64,000 nt of DNA from Halomonas sp. LR3S48 (GCF_025725665.1 NZ_CP107009.1:434001-498000); one strand, 5' to 3'; positions 1 to 12,787 are shown, numbered from the stretch's first letter. Numbers and translations are program-made. Notes: generated by a model not told the origin, from the letters alone.

Positions 1-688
1 CATTGTGGCCCGCCGCGGCGATGAAGGTGTTGGCGATGCCGCCGCCGACGATCAGTTGATCGCACTTCTCGGAAAGCGCATTGAGCACCTCGAGCTTGGT
101 CGAGACCTTGGATCCACCGACGATGGCGACCATGGGTCGCCTGGGGGTGGCGAGGGCCTGCTCCAGGGCATCGAGTTCGGCGGCCAGCAGCGGGCCGGCG
201 CAGGCTTGGGGGGCGAAACGGGCCACGCCGTGTGTCGAGGCCTGGGCGCGGTGGGCGGTGCCGAAGGCGTCCATCACGTAGATGTCGCACAGCGCGGCAT
301 ACTGCTGCGAGAGAGTCTCGTCATCCTTCTTTTCACCAACGTTGAAGCGTACGTTCTCGAGCAGTACCACCTCGCCGTCGGCCAGGTCCTGGGCGGTATC
401 GAGGTAATCCTCGACCAGGCGCACCGGTCGGCCGAGCAGCTCGCCGAGGCGTTCGGCCACCGGCGACAGCGAGAACTCCTCGGCCGGCTCGCCTTCGGTG
501 GGGCGTCCCAGGTGGCTCATCAGCATCACCTTGGCGCCGGCTTCCGTGGCGGCCTTGATGGTCGGCAGGCTGGCACGCAGGCGGGCGTCGCTGGTCACCT
601 TGCCGTGCTTGACGGGTACATTCAGGTCCTCGCGGATCAGCACACGCTTACCGTGCAGGTCGAGGTCGGTCATCTTGAGCACGTTCAT
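1..688 (-). CDS. pgk: Phosphoglycerate kinase, N-terminal part (cut by window start)
   Basis: Cytosolic glycolytic enzyme that transfers phosphate between 1,3-bisphosphoglycerate and ADP. The reverse strand encodes 229 codons beginning [19 protein letters not shown], followed by the substrate-binding REDLNVP segment, SHLGRP, the [13 protein letters not shown] loop and GGSKVSTK, all standard PGK N-domain landmarks. The C-terminal nucleotide-binding domain lies outside the window. The start at 688 is preceded by an AAGGAAGGAAG purine tract. It sits 43 bases downstream of epd on the same strand, the usual epd-pgk operon order in gammaproteobacteria. Confidence 0.97.
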   Translation of the reverse strand, partial: MNVLKMTDLDLHGKRVLIREDLNVPVKHGKVTSDARLRASLPTIKAATEAGAKVMLMSHLGRPTEGEPAEEFSLSPVAERLGELLGRPVRLVEDYLDTAQDLADGEVVLLENVRFNVGEKKDDETLSQQYAALCDIYVMDAFGTAHRAQASTHGVARFAPQACAGPLLAAELDALEQALATPRRPMVAIVGGSKVSTKLEVLNALSEKCDQLIVGGGIANTFIAAAGHN

Positions 689-731
689 CGGGCGTCTTCC
701 TTCCTTGTGTGAGGGAAACCGAAGCCGGGGA

Positions 732-1772
732 TCATCGGGGCACCGCGGGAAGCGCCGCCATGCGCTGGGCGACGTCGAGCATGCGGTTGGCGAAGCCCCA
801 CTCGTTGTCGAACCAGCACAGCAGCTTGATCAGGCGCTTGCCTGCCACCCGGGTCTGAGTGGCGTCAACGATACCCGAGCGGGGGTCGTGGTTGAAGTCG
901 ACCGAGGCCATGGGTTCTTCGGTGTAGCCGAGCAGCCCGGCCAGGCGGCCGGCGCTGGCGTCGCGCAGCAGGGCGTTGACCTCGGTGGCCGTAGTGTCGC
1001 GGCGCACGCAGATCGACAGGTCCATGGCCGAGACATTGATCGTCGGTACGCGCATGTGCAGGCATTCGAAGCGCCCGGCCAGGTGGGGCATCAGGCGGTT
1101 GATACCACGTGCCAGGCTGGTGTCGACGGGCACGATGGAGTGCATCGCCGAACGCGTCAGGCGCAGGTCGGTCTGGTGGTAGGCGTCGATCACTGGTTGG
1201 TCGTTCATCGCCGAATGCACCGTGGTGGTCACGCCGTGCTCGATGCCGAGCGCCTCGTCGAGCACGGTGAGTACCGGTACCAGGCAGTTGGTGGTGCACG
1301 ACGCCGCCGAGACGATGCGATGCCCGGCGGAAAGCTCGCCGTCGTTGATGCCGCAGACAATGGTGGCGTCGACGTCGCTTTCGGCGGGCTGGGAGAACAG
1401 CAGGCGGCCGGCGCCGGCTTCGAGATGACGCTCGGCGGTGGCACGATCCTTGAAACTGCCCGAGCACTCCAGCACCAGGTCGATGCCGAGTTCGCCCCAA
1501 GGCAGTTGCTTGGGCTCCGGCTCGGTCAGGATCGCGATGGGCGTGCCGTCGACGATCATCCGGCCCTCGGCCGTCTCCACCTGCCCCGGAAAACGGCCAT
1601 GGGTGGTGTCGTAGCGGGTCAGGTAGGCGATGGTGGCCAGGTCGGAGAGCTCATTGATCGCCACCACCTCGAGCGTCGGCTCGCCGGGTCGGTTCGACTG
1701 GCGCTCCAGCAGCGCGCGCAGCACGCACTGGCCGATACGACCGTAACCGTTGATGGCGATGCGCTGGGCCAT
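732..1772 (-). CDS. epd: Erythrose-4-phosphate dehydrogenase (GapA-like)
   Basis: A 346-residue NAD-dependent dehydrogenase of the GAPDH superfamily. Epd oxidises erythrose 4-phosphate to 4-phosphoerythronate, the first step to pyridoxal phosphate; some homologues also act on glyceraldehyde 3-phosphate. Visible features are the Rossmann start [10 protein letters not shown], catalytic Cys159 in SAASCTTNC, catalytic His186 in VHSAMND and the C-terminal [14 protein letters not shown]. The [22 protein letters not shown] stretch (about residues 39-60) is closer to Epd than to GapA. I start at the ATG at 1772 because homology begins there; an in-frame extension upstream shows none. It leads into pgk. 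A bifunctional GAPDH role cannot be excluded from sequence. Confidence 0.9.
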   Translation of the reverse strand: MAQRIAINGYGRIGQCVLRALLERQSNRPGEPTLEVVAINELSDLATIAYLTRYDTTHGRFPGQVETAEGRMIVDGTPIAILTEPEPKQLPWGELGIDLVLECSGSFKDRATAERHLEAGAGRLLFSQPAESDVDATIVCGINDGELSAGHRIVSAASCTTNCLVPVLTVLDEALGIEHGVTTTVHSAMNDQPVIDAYHQTDLRLTRSAMHSIVPVDTSLARGINRLMPHLAGRFECLHMRVPTINVSAMDLSICVRRDTTATEVNALLRDASAGRLAGLLGYTEEPMASVDFNHDPRSGIVDATQTRVAGKRLIKLLCWFDNEWGFANRMLDVAQRMAALPAVPR

Positions 1773-1892
1773 GAAGCGGGCTCTCTTACCGGCGGAAAGC
1801 GGCGATTCTAGCGCATTTTCGCTGCAGTTGCCCACGTGAGCCTGAGGGCGAGCTTGTGTCGGGCAGAGTGCAAAAGCCTACTCCCAGCGAGT

Positions 1893-1920
1893 CTTGAAAA
1901 AAATCGAGGCGACCCTATAA
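1893..1920 (+). promoter_or_regulatory. Candidate sigma-32 heat-shock promoter
   Basis: CTTGAAA at 1893-1899, a 13-base spacer, then CCCTATAA at 1913-1920. This is close to the RpoH consensus (CTTGAAA, 11-16 bases, CCCATnT). It points at the two small heat-shock genes starting 98 bases downstream, which fits its expected use. Confidence 0.7.
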
Positions 1921-1926
1921 GAAGCA

Positions 1927-2018
1927 ATACGGCACCGGTGTGTCTCTGTTCCTTCGGTGCCGGGGTTCGGGTTGACCCGCAATATCCAAAAGCCTGAATA
2001 ACGTAGGAGGTGTTCGAT
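1927..2018 (+). promoter_or_regulatory. Structured 5' leader of hsp20; possible RNA thermometer
   Basis: The predicted leader can fold into a hairpin with arms GGCACCG and CGGTGCC, then a small CGGGT/ACCCG hairpin. A CCT just upstream can pair with part of the AGGAGG ribosome site at 2005-2010. Small heat-shock genes of proteobacteria often carry ROSE-type thermometers, but I could not match the ROSE consensus. Treat this as a structural hint only. Confidence 0.3.
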
Positions 2019-2474
2019 ATGTTCGGAGATCTCAGGCGTTTCGATACCGGCGTTACACCGGGGGCGGACTGGTTTCGCCAGTGGCTCGACGAGGTCTTTT
2101 CCGAGGAGGGTGCAGCGGACATCCGCTCGGTGCCGCGCGGCAGCTTCCCGATGATCAACGTCGGGCGCACCGATGACGCCGTCCGTGTCTACGTCCTCGC
2201 AGCCGGCCTTTCCCACGAGGACCTGGACATCAGCGTGCAGGACAACGTGTTGACCCTGCGGGGGCGGCGTGACGCCCTGCCGCGCGACGACGACAGCGAG
2301 CGACCCAGCTTCCGTCGCGAGCGCTTCGATGGCGAGTTCGTGCGCTCCATCGGTCTGCCGGAGGGCATCGACGTCGAGCGTGCCGAGGCACGTTGCCACG
2401 ACGGCGTGTTCGAGATCCACCTGCCCAAGCGTGAAGAACTCAAGCCGCGTCGCATCGAGGTGCAGACGGGCTGA
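2019..2474 (+). CDS. Small heat-shock protein, Hsp20 family (first of two)
   Basis: A 151-residue ATP-independent holdase chaperone. The alpha-crystallin domain runs from about residue 47 to the end, with PMINVGRTDDAVRVYVLAAGL, the DNVLTLRGRR strand and the C-terminal GVFEIHLPKREELKPRRIEV. The N-terminal arm is acidic and aromatic (WFRQWLDEVF). The ATG at 2019 lies 8 bases after AGGAGG (2005-2010). A GTG at 2010 overlaps the ribosome site and is unlikely. It is followed 52 bases later by a second Hsp20, probably in the same transcript from the sigma-32-type promoter at 1893. Confidence 0.93.
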   Translation: MFGDLRRFDTGVTPGADWFRQWLDEVFSEEGAADIRSVPRGSFPMINVGRTDDAVRVYVLAAGLSHEDLDISVQDNVLTLRGRRDALPRDDDSERPSFRRERFDGEFVRSIGLPEGIDVERAEARCHDGVFEIHLPKREELKPRRIEVQTG

Positions 2475-2526
2475 GTCGAATGGTGGAAAACAGGAGAGCC
2501 AATCAGCACGTCAGGAGGTGATGGAG

Positions 2527-2916
2527 ATGAACGAAGTTGCACGTCATGAACCGCAGGCCGGCACACCCGCACGTGAAAGGCGCAGCTCGGCGATGCGGCC
2601 TCCTGTGGACATCTACGAGGAGGACAATGCCCTGTTCGTGGTCGCCGACATGCCCGGCGTCGCGCGGGATGGCTTGAGCGTCGAAGTCGATGGCAACCTG
2701 CTGAGCATCGAGGGTGAGATTCGTATCGACATGCCCGAGGGCATCACTGCGACCTATGCGGAAGCCCAGGCTCAGCGATATGCACGGCGCTTTACGCTCA
2801 GCCACGAGATCGATACCGCCGCCATCGAGGCGCGACTGGAGAAGGGAGTTCTCCGGCTGCGGCTGCCCAAGAAGGAGCGGCATAGGAGCCGGCGGATCGA
2901 AATCCAGGCCGCTTAA
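2527..2916 (+). CDS. Small heat-shock protein, Hsp20 family (second of two)
   Basis: A 129-residue Hsp20 holdase. The crystallin domain starts at about residue 22 (RPPVDIYEEDNALFVVADMPG), includes GNLLSIEGE and a YARRFTLSHEID loop, and ends with GVLRLRLPKKE. The ATG at 2527 is 8 bases after AGGAGG (2513-2518); the ATG at 2521 is too close to that site. The two tandem Hsp20s differ clearly in sequence, resembling the class A/class B pairs that co-assemble in other proteobacteria; co-assembly here is inference. Confidence 0.93.
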   Translation: MNEVARHEPQAGTPARERRSSAMRPPVDIYEEDNALFVVADMPGVARDGLSVEVDGNLLSIEGEIRIDMPEGITATYAEAQAQRYARRFTLSHEIDTAAIEARLEKGVLRLRLPKKERHRSRRIEIQAA

Positions 2917-2948
2917 CATGATGCCGATTCGTGGAGAGTATTCTCCTT

Positions 2949-2978
2949 GAAGCGCCCTTTCCCTGTGAAGGGCGCTTC
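2949..2978 (+). terminator. Hairpin terminator after the hsp20 pair
   Basis: An 11-bp perfect stem (GAAGCGCCCTT at 2949-2959 with AAGGGCGCTTC at 2968-2978) and an 8-base loop. Only a weak T stretch follows. It lies 32 bases after the second hsp20 stop. Confidence 0.65.
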
Positions 2979-3058
2979 CATTTGCATGCAGGGCAAACGC
3001 TCGGTACGGTTTTCACTACGCTGGGAATAGCGATTCACGACACCATGGAGAGGAAGAC

Positions 3059-4111
<1,053 letters not shown>

Positions 4112-4137
4112 TACCGCCTCGGTGGCGTAGAAAGCAG

Positions 4138-4166
4138 AAGGGCACGACCGCAAGGTCGTGCCCTTT
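4138..4166. terminator. Bidirectional terminator between fbaB and tkt
   Basis: A perfect 12-bp stem, AAGGGCACGACC (4138-4149) and its complement (4154-4165), with a GCAA tetraloop, flanked by A and T runs on the two sides. It lies between two convergent genes. Confidence 0.85.
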
Positions 4167-4193
4167 CATGTTGCGGCAAACCGCACCCGACTA

Positions 4194-6185
4194 TCAGCCG
4201 AGCAGCTCCTGGGCCTGAGCGACCACGTTCTCCACGGTGAAGCCGAAGTGCTTGAACAGATCGCCCGCCGGCGCGGACTCACCGAAGGTGGTCATGCCGA
4301 TTACGCGGCCGTCGAGGCCGACGTACTTGTACCAGTAGTCGGCGTGGCCGGCCTCGATGGCGAGGCGCTTGGTCACCGCTCTTGGCAGCACGCTCTCGCG
4401 GTACTCGGCGTCCTGGCCGTCGAAGCGGTAGGCCGAAGGCATCGAGACCACGCGTACCGCGCGGCCCTGGCCCTCCAGCTCGGCGGCGGCGTCCATCGCC
4501 AGCGCGACTTCGGAGCCGGTGGCGATCAGGATCAGCTCGGGCGTGCCTTCGCACTCCTTGAGTACGTAAGCGCCACGCTGGATTTCGGCCAGCTGCTGCT
4601 TGTTGCGCTCCTGATGCGGCAGGTTCTGGCGCGACAGCACCAGCGCCGTGGGCCCCGAGTTGCGCTTGATCGCGGCGTCCCAGGCAGCGGCGGTCTCGAC
4701 CGCGTCGCAGGGGCGCCAGGTGCACAGGTTGGGCGTGCTGCGCAGGTTGGTCAGCTGTTCGATCGGCTGGTGGGTGGGGCCGTCCTCGCCCAGGCCGATG
4801 GAGTCGTGGGTGAAAACGTAGATGGCGCGCTTGCCCATCAGCGCCGCCATGCGCACCGAGTTGCGCATGTACTCCATGAAGATCAGGAAGGTGGCACCAT
4901 AGGGAATGAAGCCCCCATGCAGCACGATGCCGTTCATGATCGCGCCCATGCCGAACTCGCGCACGCCGTAGTGCAGGTAGTTGCCGCCCGGGTTCTCCCG
5001 CGAGATCGGCTTGGCACCGCTCCAGAAGGTCAGGTTGGAGGGGGCCAGGTCGGCGCTGCCGCCGAGCAGCTCGGGCAGCTGCGGGCCGAGCTCGTTGAGA
5101 CACTGCAGCGATGCCTTGCGCGTGGCGATGGTCTCGCCCTTCTGCTGGCTCTTCTCGATGAAGGCCTCGCTGGTGATCTCCGCCGGCAGTTGGCACTGCA
5201 CCCGGCGGTTGAACTCGCGGGCGAGTTCCGGATGCTCGTCACGGTAGCGGGCGAAGCGCGTCTGCCAGTCATCCTGTTGCGACTTGCCGCGCTGGCGTGC
5301 ATCCCAGCCCTGATAGACAGGCTCGGGCACGTGGAAAGGCGCGTGCGGCCAGTCGAGCTGCTTGCGTGCGGCGGCCACCTCTTCCTCGCCCAGCGGGGCG
5401 CCGTGGCACTCCTCCTTGCCCTGCTTGTTGGGGGCGCCGAAGCCGATCACGGTCTTGCAGATGATCAGGCTCGGCTTCTCCTCGTGACTGCGTGCCAGTT
5501 CGATGGCAGCCTTGATCTGCTCGGGGTCGTGGCCGTCGACGTTGGGCACCACGTGCCAGCCGTAGGCCTCGAAGCGCTTGGCGGTGTCATCGGTGAACCA
5601 GCCCTCGACCTCGCCGTCGATGGAGATGCCGTTGTCGTCGTAGAACACCGTGAGCTTGCCGAGCCCCAGGGTGCCGGCCAGCGAAGACACTTCGTGGGAG
5701 ATACCCTCCATCATGCAGCCGTCACCGACGAAGCAGTAGGTGTGGTGGTCGACGATGGTGTGGCCGGGGCGGTTGAACTGCGCCGCCAGGGTCTTCTCGG
5801 CGATGGCCATGCCCACGGCGTTGGCCAGGCCCTGGCCCAGCGGGCCGGTGGTGGTTTCCACGCCCGGGGCGTAGCCGAACTCGGGATGACCGGCGGTCTT
5901 GGAGTGCAGCTGTCGGAAGTTGCGCAGCTGCTCGAGTTCGAGTTCGTAGCCGGTCAGGTGCAGCAGGGAGTAGAGCAGCATCGAGCCGTGGCCGTTGGAC
6001 AGCACGAAGCGGTCGCGGTCGGGCCATTTCGGGTCGTTGGGGTTGTGCTTGAGGTAGTCGTTCCACAGCACTTCGGCGATGTCGGCCATGCCCATCGGAG
6101 CGCCGGGGTGGCCGGACTTGGCCTTCTGTACGGCATCCATGGACAGGGCGCGAATGGCATTGGCCAGTTCGAAACGGGACGGCAT
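4194..6185 (-). CDS. tkt: Transketolase
   Basis: A 663-residue thiamine-diphosphate enzyme of the non-oxidative pentose phosphate pathway that moves two-carbon ketol units between sugar phosphates. It shows His26 in SGHPGAPMG, His66 in SNGHGS, His100 in KTAGHPE, the ThDP/Mg motif GDGCMMEG at 154-161, and the [17 protein letters not shown] segment. The ATG at 6185 has a GGAG ribosome site about 10 bases upstream. It diverges from metK and supplies erythrose 4-phosphate, the substrate of the nearby Epd. Confidence 0.97.
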   Translation of the reverse strand: MPSRFELANAIRALSMDAVQKAKSGHPGAPMGMADIAEVLWNDYLKHNPNDPKWPDRDRFVLSNGHGSMLLYSLLHLTGYELELEQLRNFRQLHSKTAGHPEFGYAPGVETTTGPLGQGLANAVGMAIAEKTLAAQFNRPGHTIVDHHTYCFVGDGCMMEGISHEVSSLAGTLGLGKLTVFYDDNGISIDGEVEGWFTDDTAKRFEAYGWHVVPNVDGHDPEQIKAAIELARSHEEKPSLIICKTVIGFGAPNKQGKEECHGAPLGEEEVAAARKQLDWPHAPFHVPEPVYQGWDARQRGKSQQDDWQTRFARYRDEHPELAREFNRRVQCQLPAEITSEAFIEKSQQKGETIATRKASLQCLNELGPQLPELLGGSADLAPSNLTFWSGAKPISRENPGGNYLHYGVREFGMGAIMNGIVLHGGFIPYGATFLIFMEYMRNSVRMAALMGKRAIYVFTHDSIGLGEDGPTHQPIEQLTNLRSTPNLCTWRPCDAVETAAAWDAAIKRNSGPTALVLSRQNLPHQERNKQQLAEIQRGAYVLKECEGTPELILIATGSEVALAMDAAAELEGQGRAVRVVSMPSAYRFDGQDAEYRESVLPRAVTKRLAIEAGHADYWYKYVGLDGRVIGMTTFGESAPAGDLFKHFGFTVENVVAQAQELLG

Positions 6186-6489
6186 TTGGGTAAGCTCCTC
6201 GCCTGCGGCAGAATGGGGCAAGTCAACGGCGGCCTGCCGGGCCTGCCGGTAGCGTTCTGGCTGGGCGCCGCAGGAAGGTACGGCGCGGTCGAATTCGGCC
6301 GCCTATTGTCGCCGACTTGCCGCCGGGCATCAAATGACGGGTGTCACCATGAGTGGCACCATGTAAACTTGGGCTCCATGCTGCTGCGTGCCCGTCGGGC
6401 AGGAAGCTGGGCGCCACGCAGGCTCGAGGGCCGTCATTCCGATTCGACGGTGCCGCTGCGCTTTGCCGATACACAGAAGGGTCGACCGC
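6186..6489. other. Divergent tkt/metK intergenic region
   Basis: 304 bases with no coding sequence I can support. It must carry both divergent promoters. A TAAACT at 6364-6369 could be a -10 for metK but has no convincing -35. I searched by eye for a SAM riboswitch ahead of metK and found none. Confidence 0.5.
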
Positions 6490-7710
6490 ATGAGCGAATA
6501 CTCCCTGTTCACCTCCGAATCCGTGTCCGAGGGGCATCCGGACAAGATTGCCGACCAGATCTCCGACGCGGTGCTGGACGCCATCATCGCCCGTGACAAG
6601 CACGCCCGGGTGGCCTGCGAGACGCTGGTCAAGACCGGCGTGGCCATCGTCGCCGGCGAGATCACCACCTCTGCCTGGGTCGACCTGGAGGAGCTGGTGC
6701 GCCAGGTGATCATCGACATCGGCTACACCTCCTCCGAGGTGGGGTTCGACGGCGAAACCTGCGGCGTGCTCAACCTGATCGGCAAGCAGAGCGTGGACAT
6801 CGCCCAGGGCGTCGACCGCAGCAAGCCGGAAGATCAGGGCGCGGGCGACCAGGGCCTGATGTTTGGTTACGCCACGAACGAGACGGAGTCGTTCATGCCG
6901 GCGCCGATCCACTATGCCCACCGCCTGGTCGAGCGCCAGGCCGAGCTGCGCAAGCACGGCCTGCTGCCGTGGCTGCGCCCGGATGCCAAGAGCCAGATTA
7001 CCTTCCGCTACGATGCGGCGGGCATGCCCTGCGGCGTCGAGGCGGTGGTACTGTCGACCCAGCACGCCCCCGAGATCGACCAGGAAGAGCTGAGGCGCAT
7101 GGTCAGGCGCGAGATCATCGAGGAGGTGATTCCCGCCGAGTGGCTCTCGGAGTCGACCAAGTTTCACATCAACCCCACCGGCAAATTCGTCATCGGCGGA
7201 CCGGTGGGCGACTGCGGCCTCACCGGGCGCAAGATCATCGTCGATACCTACGGCGGCATGGCGCGCCACGGCGGCGGCGCTTTCTCCGGCAAGGATCCCT
7301 CCAAGGTCGACCGCAGCGCCGCCTACGCCGGGCGCTATGTGGCCAAGAACGTGGTTGCCGCGGGGCTCGCCGACAAGTGCGAGATCCAGGTGTCGTATGC
7401 CATCGGCGTGGCCGAGCCCACCTCGGTGGCGATCAATACCTTCGGTACCGGCAAGGTGGACGAGTCGCGCATCATCGAACTGGTGCGCGAACACTTCGAC
7501 CTGCGGCCTTTCGCCATTACCCGCATGCTCGACCTGCTCCATCCGATGTATCGGCTCACCGCGGCTTACGGCCACTTCGGCCGTGATCCCTTCGAGGCCA
7601 GCTACCGCTGGACCGATACCAGCGGCCAGGAGCATACCGAGACCTTCACCGCCTTCCCCTGGGAGCGCACTGACCGCGCCGCGGCGCTGCGCCAGGGCGC
7701 CGGCCTGTAA
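6490..7710 (+). CDS. metK: S-adenosylmethionine synthetase
   Basis: A 406-residue enzyme that makes SAM from methionine and ATP. Landmarks are the N-terminal [13 protein letters not shown] (His16 region), [15 protein letters not shown], the P-loop-like [19 protein letters not shown] and [14 protein letters not shown] [16 protein letters not shown]. The start at 6490 is the first ATG where homology begins. It ends [10 protein letters not shown], a tail that recurs as a relic behind ahcY (9941-9973). With ahcY and metF it covers three steps of the activated methyl cycle within 11.5 kb. Confidence 0.97.
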   Translation: MSEYSLFTSESVSEGHPDKIADQISDAVLDAIIARDKHARVACETLVKTGVAIVAGEITTSAWVDLEELVRQVIIDIGYTSSEVGFDGETCGVLNLIGKQSVDIAQGVDRSKPEDQGAGDQGLMFGYATNETESFMPAPIHYAHRLVERQAELRKHGLLPWLRPDAKSQITFRYDAAGMPCGVEAVVLSTQHAPEIDQEELRRMVRREIIEEVIPAEWLSESTKFHINPTGKFVIGGPVGDCGLTGRKIIVDTYGGMARHGGGAFSGKDPSKVDRSAAYAGRYVAKNVVAAGLADKCEIQVSYAIGVAEPTSVAINTFGTGKVDESRIIELVREHFDLRPFAITRMLDLLHPMYRLTAAYGHFGRDPFEASYRWTDTSGQEHTETFTAFPWERTDRAAALRQGAGL

Positions 7711-7863
7711 GCCACGCCCCACGCTCCCACATGGCGCCGTCTCGTCACCGCATTGGCGAGTCGGCGCAGCGAGATCGATAGAGACTATTGTTGCGTCAGT
7801 CACAATCCAGCTACTCTGGAAAGGCACAGTGGCTGCCAATCGCACGAAACAGGAGAAAACAGC

Positions 7864-8256
7864 ATGGAACAGCGAAAGATTGCCTTGATCGCTTCACTCA
7901 TCCTTTCTGGCGCTCTGCTGGCTGGCTGTGGAGATGATGACGAGCCCGCCGATGTGGGCACGACCAACGAGCCGGTCACCGAACAGGAAGCCTCGGGCGA
8001 GGTGAGCGAAGAACTCGATGAGGCCGGAGACGACCTGGAGCAGGCCGGCGATGCTGCATCCGCCGAAGCCGAACAGGCCGGCGACGAAGTTGTCCAGGAG
8101 ACCGAAGAAGCCAGGGCAGAGCTCGAGGAAGCCGGCGACGCCATGGCCGACGAAACCGAGGAAGCCGGGGACGCGACCGCCGAGGAGGTCGAGGAAGCGA
8201 CCGACGAACTCGAGGAGGCCGGCGACGAGATGGCCGACGAGAACCGTGATTCATAA
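7864..8256 (+). CDS. Acidic repeat lipoprotein (LEA-like)
   Basis: A 130-residue predicted lipoprotein of unknown function. A charged N-terminus, a hydrophobic stretch and the lipobox LLAGC give lipidation at Cys22. Aspartates follow the cysteine, and residues 50-125 are almost only E, D, A, T, L and M. An AGD motif recurs at 54, 61, 72, 90, 101 and 119, i.e. at 7- and 11-residue steps, as expected for an amphipathic helix or coiled coil. The extreme acidity fits an envelope protein of a halophile. The start follows ACAGGAGAAAAC. It is monocistronic, with its own terminator. The short acidic lipoprotein at 45398 has the same plan (lipobox Cys also at 22). Confidence 0.8.
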   Translation: MEQRKIALIASLILSGALLAGCGDDDEPADVGTTNEPVTEQEASGEVSEELDEAGDDLEQAGDAASAEAEQAGDEVVQETEEARAELEEAGDAMADETEEAGDATAEEVEEATDELEEAGDEMADENRDS

Positions 8257-8279
8257 TCTCTAGTGTTTTCGAGCAGTGC

Positions 8280-8310
8280 GGGGAGACGGCCAAGGCCGCC
8301 TCCCCTTTTT
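8280..8310 (+). terminator. Intrinsic terminator after the acidic lipoprotein gene
   Basis: GGGGAG...CTCCCC outer arms with an inner CGGC/GCCG pairing across 8280-8305, followed by TTTTT at 8306-8310. Confidence 0.85.
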
Positions 8311-8414
8311 GTTGGCACTCACATGCTTCCGATCCACCAGGCGATTGAAAAAACGCGCCTGCTGTAGTGAACTCTCAGTGGTCGACTCCGAGCGAGTCGC
8401 TTCCTGTTGCTGCT

Positions 8415-8495
8415 GTCCGAGGGGCGCTGCAGTGCAAGAGTCCATGACTCGTTGCGCGAGGCTCGGACAGGGACATCGCAGATGCAACGGCGCCC
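8415..8495 (+). promoter_or_regulatory. S-adenosylhomocysteine riboswitch
   Basis: Directly upstream of ahcY lies the SAH riboswitch signature: GTCCGAG (8415-8421) pairs with CTCGGAC (8462-8468) as P1. The conserved GGGCGCTGCA (8422-8431) follows the 5' arm, a variable hairpin sits inside, and GCAACGGCGCCC (8484-8495) downstream can form the pseudoknot helix. The known class activates SAH hydrolase genes when SAH accumulates. The element ends 23 bases before the start codon, close to the ribosome site, so either transcription or translation could be the controlled step. Confidence 0.85.
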
Positions 8496-8518
8496 ATTCC
8501 CCGGAATGGAGTATGACG

Positions 8519-9928
8519 ATGACAGCCATGGCAAGTGCCAATGCCGCCACACAGGACTACAAGGTCGCCGATATATCCCTGGCCGACTGGGGACGGCGCG
8601 AGATCCGCATCGCCGAGACCGAAATGCCGGCGCTGATGAAAATTCGCGCCAAGTACCGCGACGAACAGCCCCTCGCGGGCGCGCGCATCGCCGGCTGCAT
8701 TCACATGACCATCCAGACGGCGGTGCTGATCGAGACCCTGATCGATCTTGGCGCCTCGGTGCGCTGGTCGTCGTGCAACATTTTCTCGACCCAGGATCAC
8801 GCCGCCGCTGCCATCGCCGCCGCCGGTATACCCGTTTTCGCCTGGAAGGGCGAGACGGAAGAAGAGTTCTGGTGGTGCATCGAGCAGACCGTTGAGGGCC
8901 CCGACGGCTGGACGCCTAACATGGTACTCGACGACGGCGGTGACCTCACCGCACTGCTCCACGACAAGCGCCCGGAGCTGCTCGACGCCGTCCATGGCAT
9001 CTCCGAGGAGACCACCACCGGCGTGCATCGCCTGCAGGAGATGCTGCGCGACAAGACGCTCAAGGTGCCGGCGATCAACGTCAACGACGCCGTGACCAAG
9101 TCGAAGAACGACAACAAGTACGGCTGCCGCCACTCGCTCAACGACGCCATCAAGCGCGGCCTCGACCACTTGCTGGCAGGCAAGCAGGCGCTGGTGGTGG
9201 GCTACGGCGACGTGGGCAAGGGGTCGGCGGCTTCGCTGCGCCAGGAGGGCATGATCGTCAAGGTCGCCGAGATCGACCCGATCTGCGCCATGCAGGCCTG
9301 CATGGACGGCTACGAGGTAGTATCGCCCTACCTCGATGGCCTCAACCGCGGCAAGGAAAGCGTCGACCGGGCGCTGCTCGCGCGCATCGACCTGGTGGTG
9401 ACCTGTACCGGCAACATCGAGGCCTGCGATGCCGCCATGCTCGAGGCGCTCAAGCCCGGCGCAGTGGTGTGCAATATCGGTCACTTCGACAACGAGATCG
9501 ACACCGCCTACATGCGCCGCCACTGGCACTGGGAGGAGGTCAAGCCACAGGTGCACAAGGTCTATCGCGACAGCACACCGGGCAACTTCGATCCTGCCAG
9601 CAGCGACTACCTGCTGCTGCTTTCCGAGGGTCGCCTGGTCAACCTGGGTAATGCCACCGGCCACCCGTCGCGGGTCATGGACGGCTCCTTCGCCAACCAG
9701 GTGCTGGCGCAGATTCACCTCTATCAGCAGCGCTTCGCCGACCTGCCGCCGGCCGAGAGGCAGGGTGGCCTGGCGGTCACGGTCTTGCCGCGGCACCTCG
9801 ACGAGGAGGTGGCCCGCTACATGGTCGAAGGCTTCGGTGGAGTGCTCACGCGCATGACCGAGCAACAGGCGAAGTACACCGGCGTGCCCGTCGAGGGGCC
9901 CTACAAGCCGGATGCCTACCGTTACTGA
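8519..9928 (+). CDS. ahcY: Adenosylhomocysteinase (SAH hydrolase)
   Basis: A 469-residue NAD-dependent enzyme that splits S-adenosylhomocysteine into homocysteine and adenosine, relieving product inhibition of methyltransferases. It shows [15 protein letters not shown], the NAD-binding GYGDVGKG at 228-235, [10 protein letters not shown] and the C-terminal KPDAYRY. The length is that of the long bacterial form. Three in-frame ATGs occur (8513, 8519, 8528); 8519 is best spaced (7 bases) from GGAG at 8508-8511. It is controlled by the SAH riboswitch in its leader. Its stop codon abuts a relic of a metK 3' end. Confidence 0.96.
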   Translation: MTAMASANAATQDYKVADISLADWGRREIRIAETEMPALMKIRAKYRDEQPLAGARIAGCIHMTIQTAVLIETLIDLGASVRWSSCNIFSTQDHAAAAIAAAGIPVFAWKGETEEEFWWCIEQTVEGPDGWTPNMVLDDGGDLTALLHDKRPELLDAVHGISEETTTGVHRLQEMLRDKTLKVPAINVNDAVTKSKNDNKYGCRHSLNDAIKRGLDHLLAGKQALVVGYGDVGKGSAASLRQEGMIVKVAEIDPICAMQACMDGYEVVSPYLDGLNRGKESVDRALLARIDLVVTCTGNIEACDAAMLEALKPGAVVCNIGHFDNEIDTAYMRRHWHWEEVKPQVHKVYRDSTPGNFDPASSDYLLLLSEGRLVNLGNATGHPSRVMDGSFANQVLAQIHLYQQRFADLPPAERQGGLAVTVLPRHLDEEVARYMVEGFGGVLTRMTEQQAKYTGVPVEGPYKPDAYRY

Positions 9929-9973
9929 GCGAGGGCCAGCGCCGCGGCGCTGCGTCAGGCCGCCGGTTTGTAA
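9927..9973 (+). pseudogene. Relic of a metK 3' end behind ahcY
   Basis: The bases right after the ahcY stop read as a decayed copy of the metK tail. 9941-9973 encodes AAALRQAAGL and a TAA, against [10 protein letters not shown] and TAA at 7678-7710. The shared core CGCCGCGGCGCTGCG is identical, and four or five substitutions occur in the rest. The 5' side is less well kept and overlaps the ahcY TGA. There is no open frame leading into it. It suggests an old duplication or recombination that joined the ends of the two genes. Confidence 0.7.
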
Positions 9974-9995
9974 GCACTCGCCAGGCACGCAATGA

Positions 9996-10027
9996 CAGGC
10001 CCCGCCGGCATCGCCGTGCGGGGCCTG
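9996..10027 (+). terminator. Hairpin terminator after ahcY
   Basis: A perfect 10-bp GC-rich stem (CAGGCCCCGC and GCGGGGCCTG) with a 12-base loop and a short TTG after it. It lies about 70 bases beyond the ahcY stop. Confidence 0.7.
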
Positions 10028-10516
10028 TTGCTATGGTGGGGAACACAAGGGCCGAGGGCACAAGGGGCACGCAAGCTGCCTGTGCGGGAATGCGCACGAC
10101 GCATGGGGGCGCGTGCTACCGCTGCCGGTCCCTTCCGCGAGGTTAATTCGTAGACAAGGCAGTCGCTTCCGTTGCTGTGCGGAAATTCGTACGCCGAATT
10201 CGCCGATTGTGCACACTTCCAGTCAAATCCGGGCTGCTGTCGCTGCGACCAAAGTCGTATATCGATTTGCTAAGCGCTTGAAAGCCATTTCATTCATTCA
10301 TTTAGGCGCATTGGTTGCTGAACGCTGACTGCGCCCCATAAGACGCGTGGCTCCTAGAATGACAATGGTCACAGCATGACGAGCCGAGTGTGGCGTAGAG
10401 GAAATTGTGGTGTGGCCAGCGGAACCGGCCTGGCAACAGTTCGGGAAGGCGATCGGCAACGCGGTCATCGACACCTCTATCGCCGCGATGAGTGAAAGCG
10501 AGAAGAGGCGAAGCAC
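10028..10516. other. Non-coding region upstream of maeB
   Basis: About 490 bases without a supportable gene. The stretch around 10160-10330 is more AT-rich than its surroundings and includes a short CATTCATTCATT tetranucleotide run, so the maeB promoter is probably there. I could not identify a confident promoter, operator or RNA gene. Confidence 0.4.

Positions 10517-12787
<2,271 letters not shown>

Noticed and set aside
6354..6373. TGGCAC before metK as a sigma-54 promoter
   Set aside because: The distance to the next TTG/GC is wrong for RpoN spacing.
6186..6489. Possible SAM riboswitch before metK
   Set aside because: None of the conserved cores of SAM riboswitch classes that I know could be found; gammaproteobacteria usually lack them before metK.
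4158..6596. Very long open frame opposite transketolase (over 800 codons)
   Set aside because: It is the antisense shadow of tkt in GC-rich DNA. The translation is repetitive in A, G, H, L and V without any domain, and the tkt reading is certain. The same applies to long frames opposite prlC (24194-26287), ahcY (8375-9988) and epd (498-1811).
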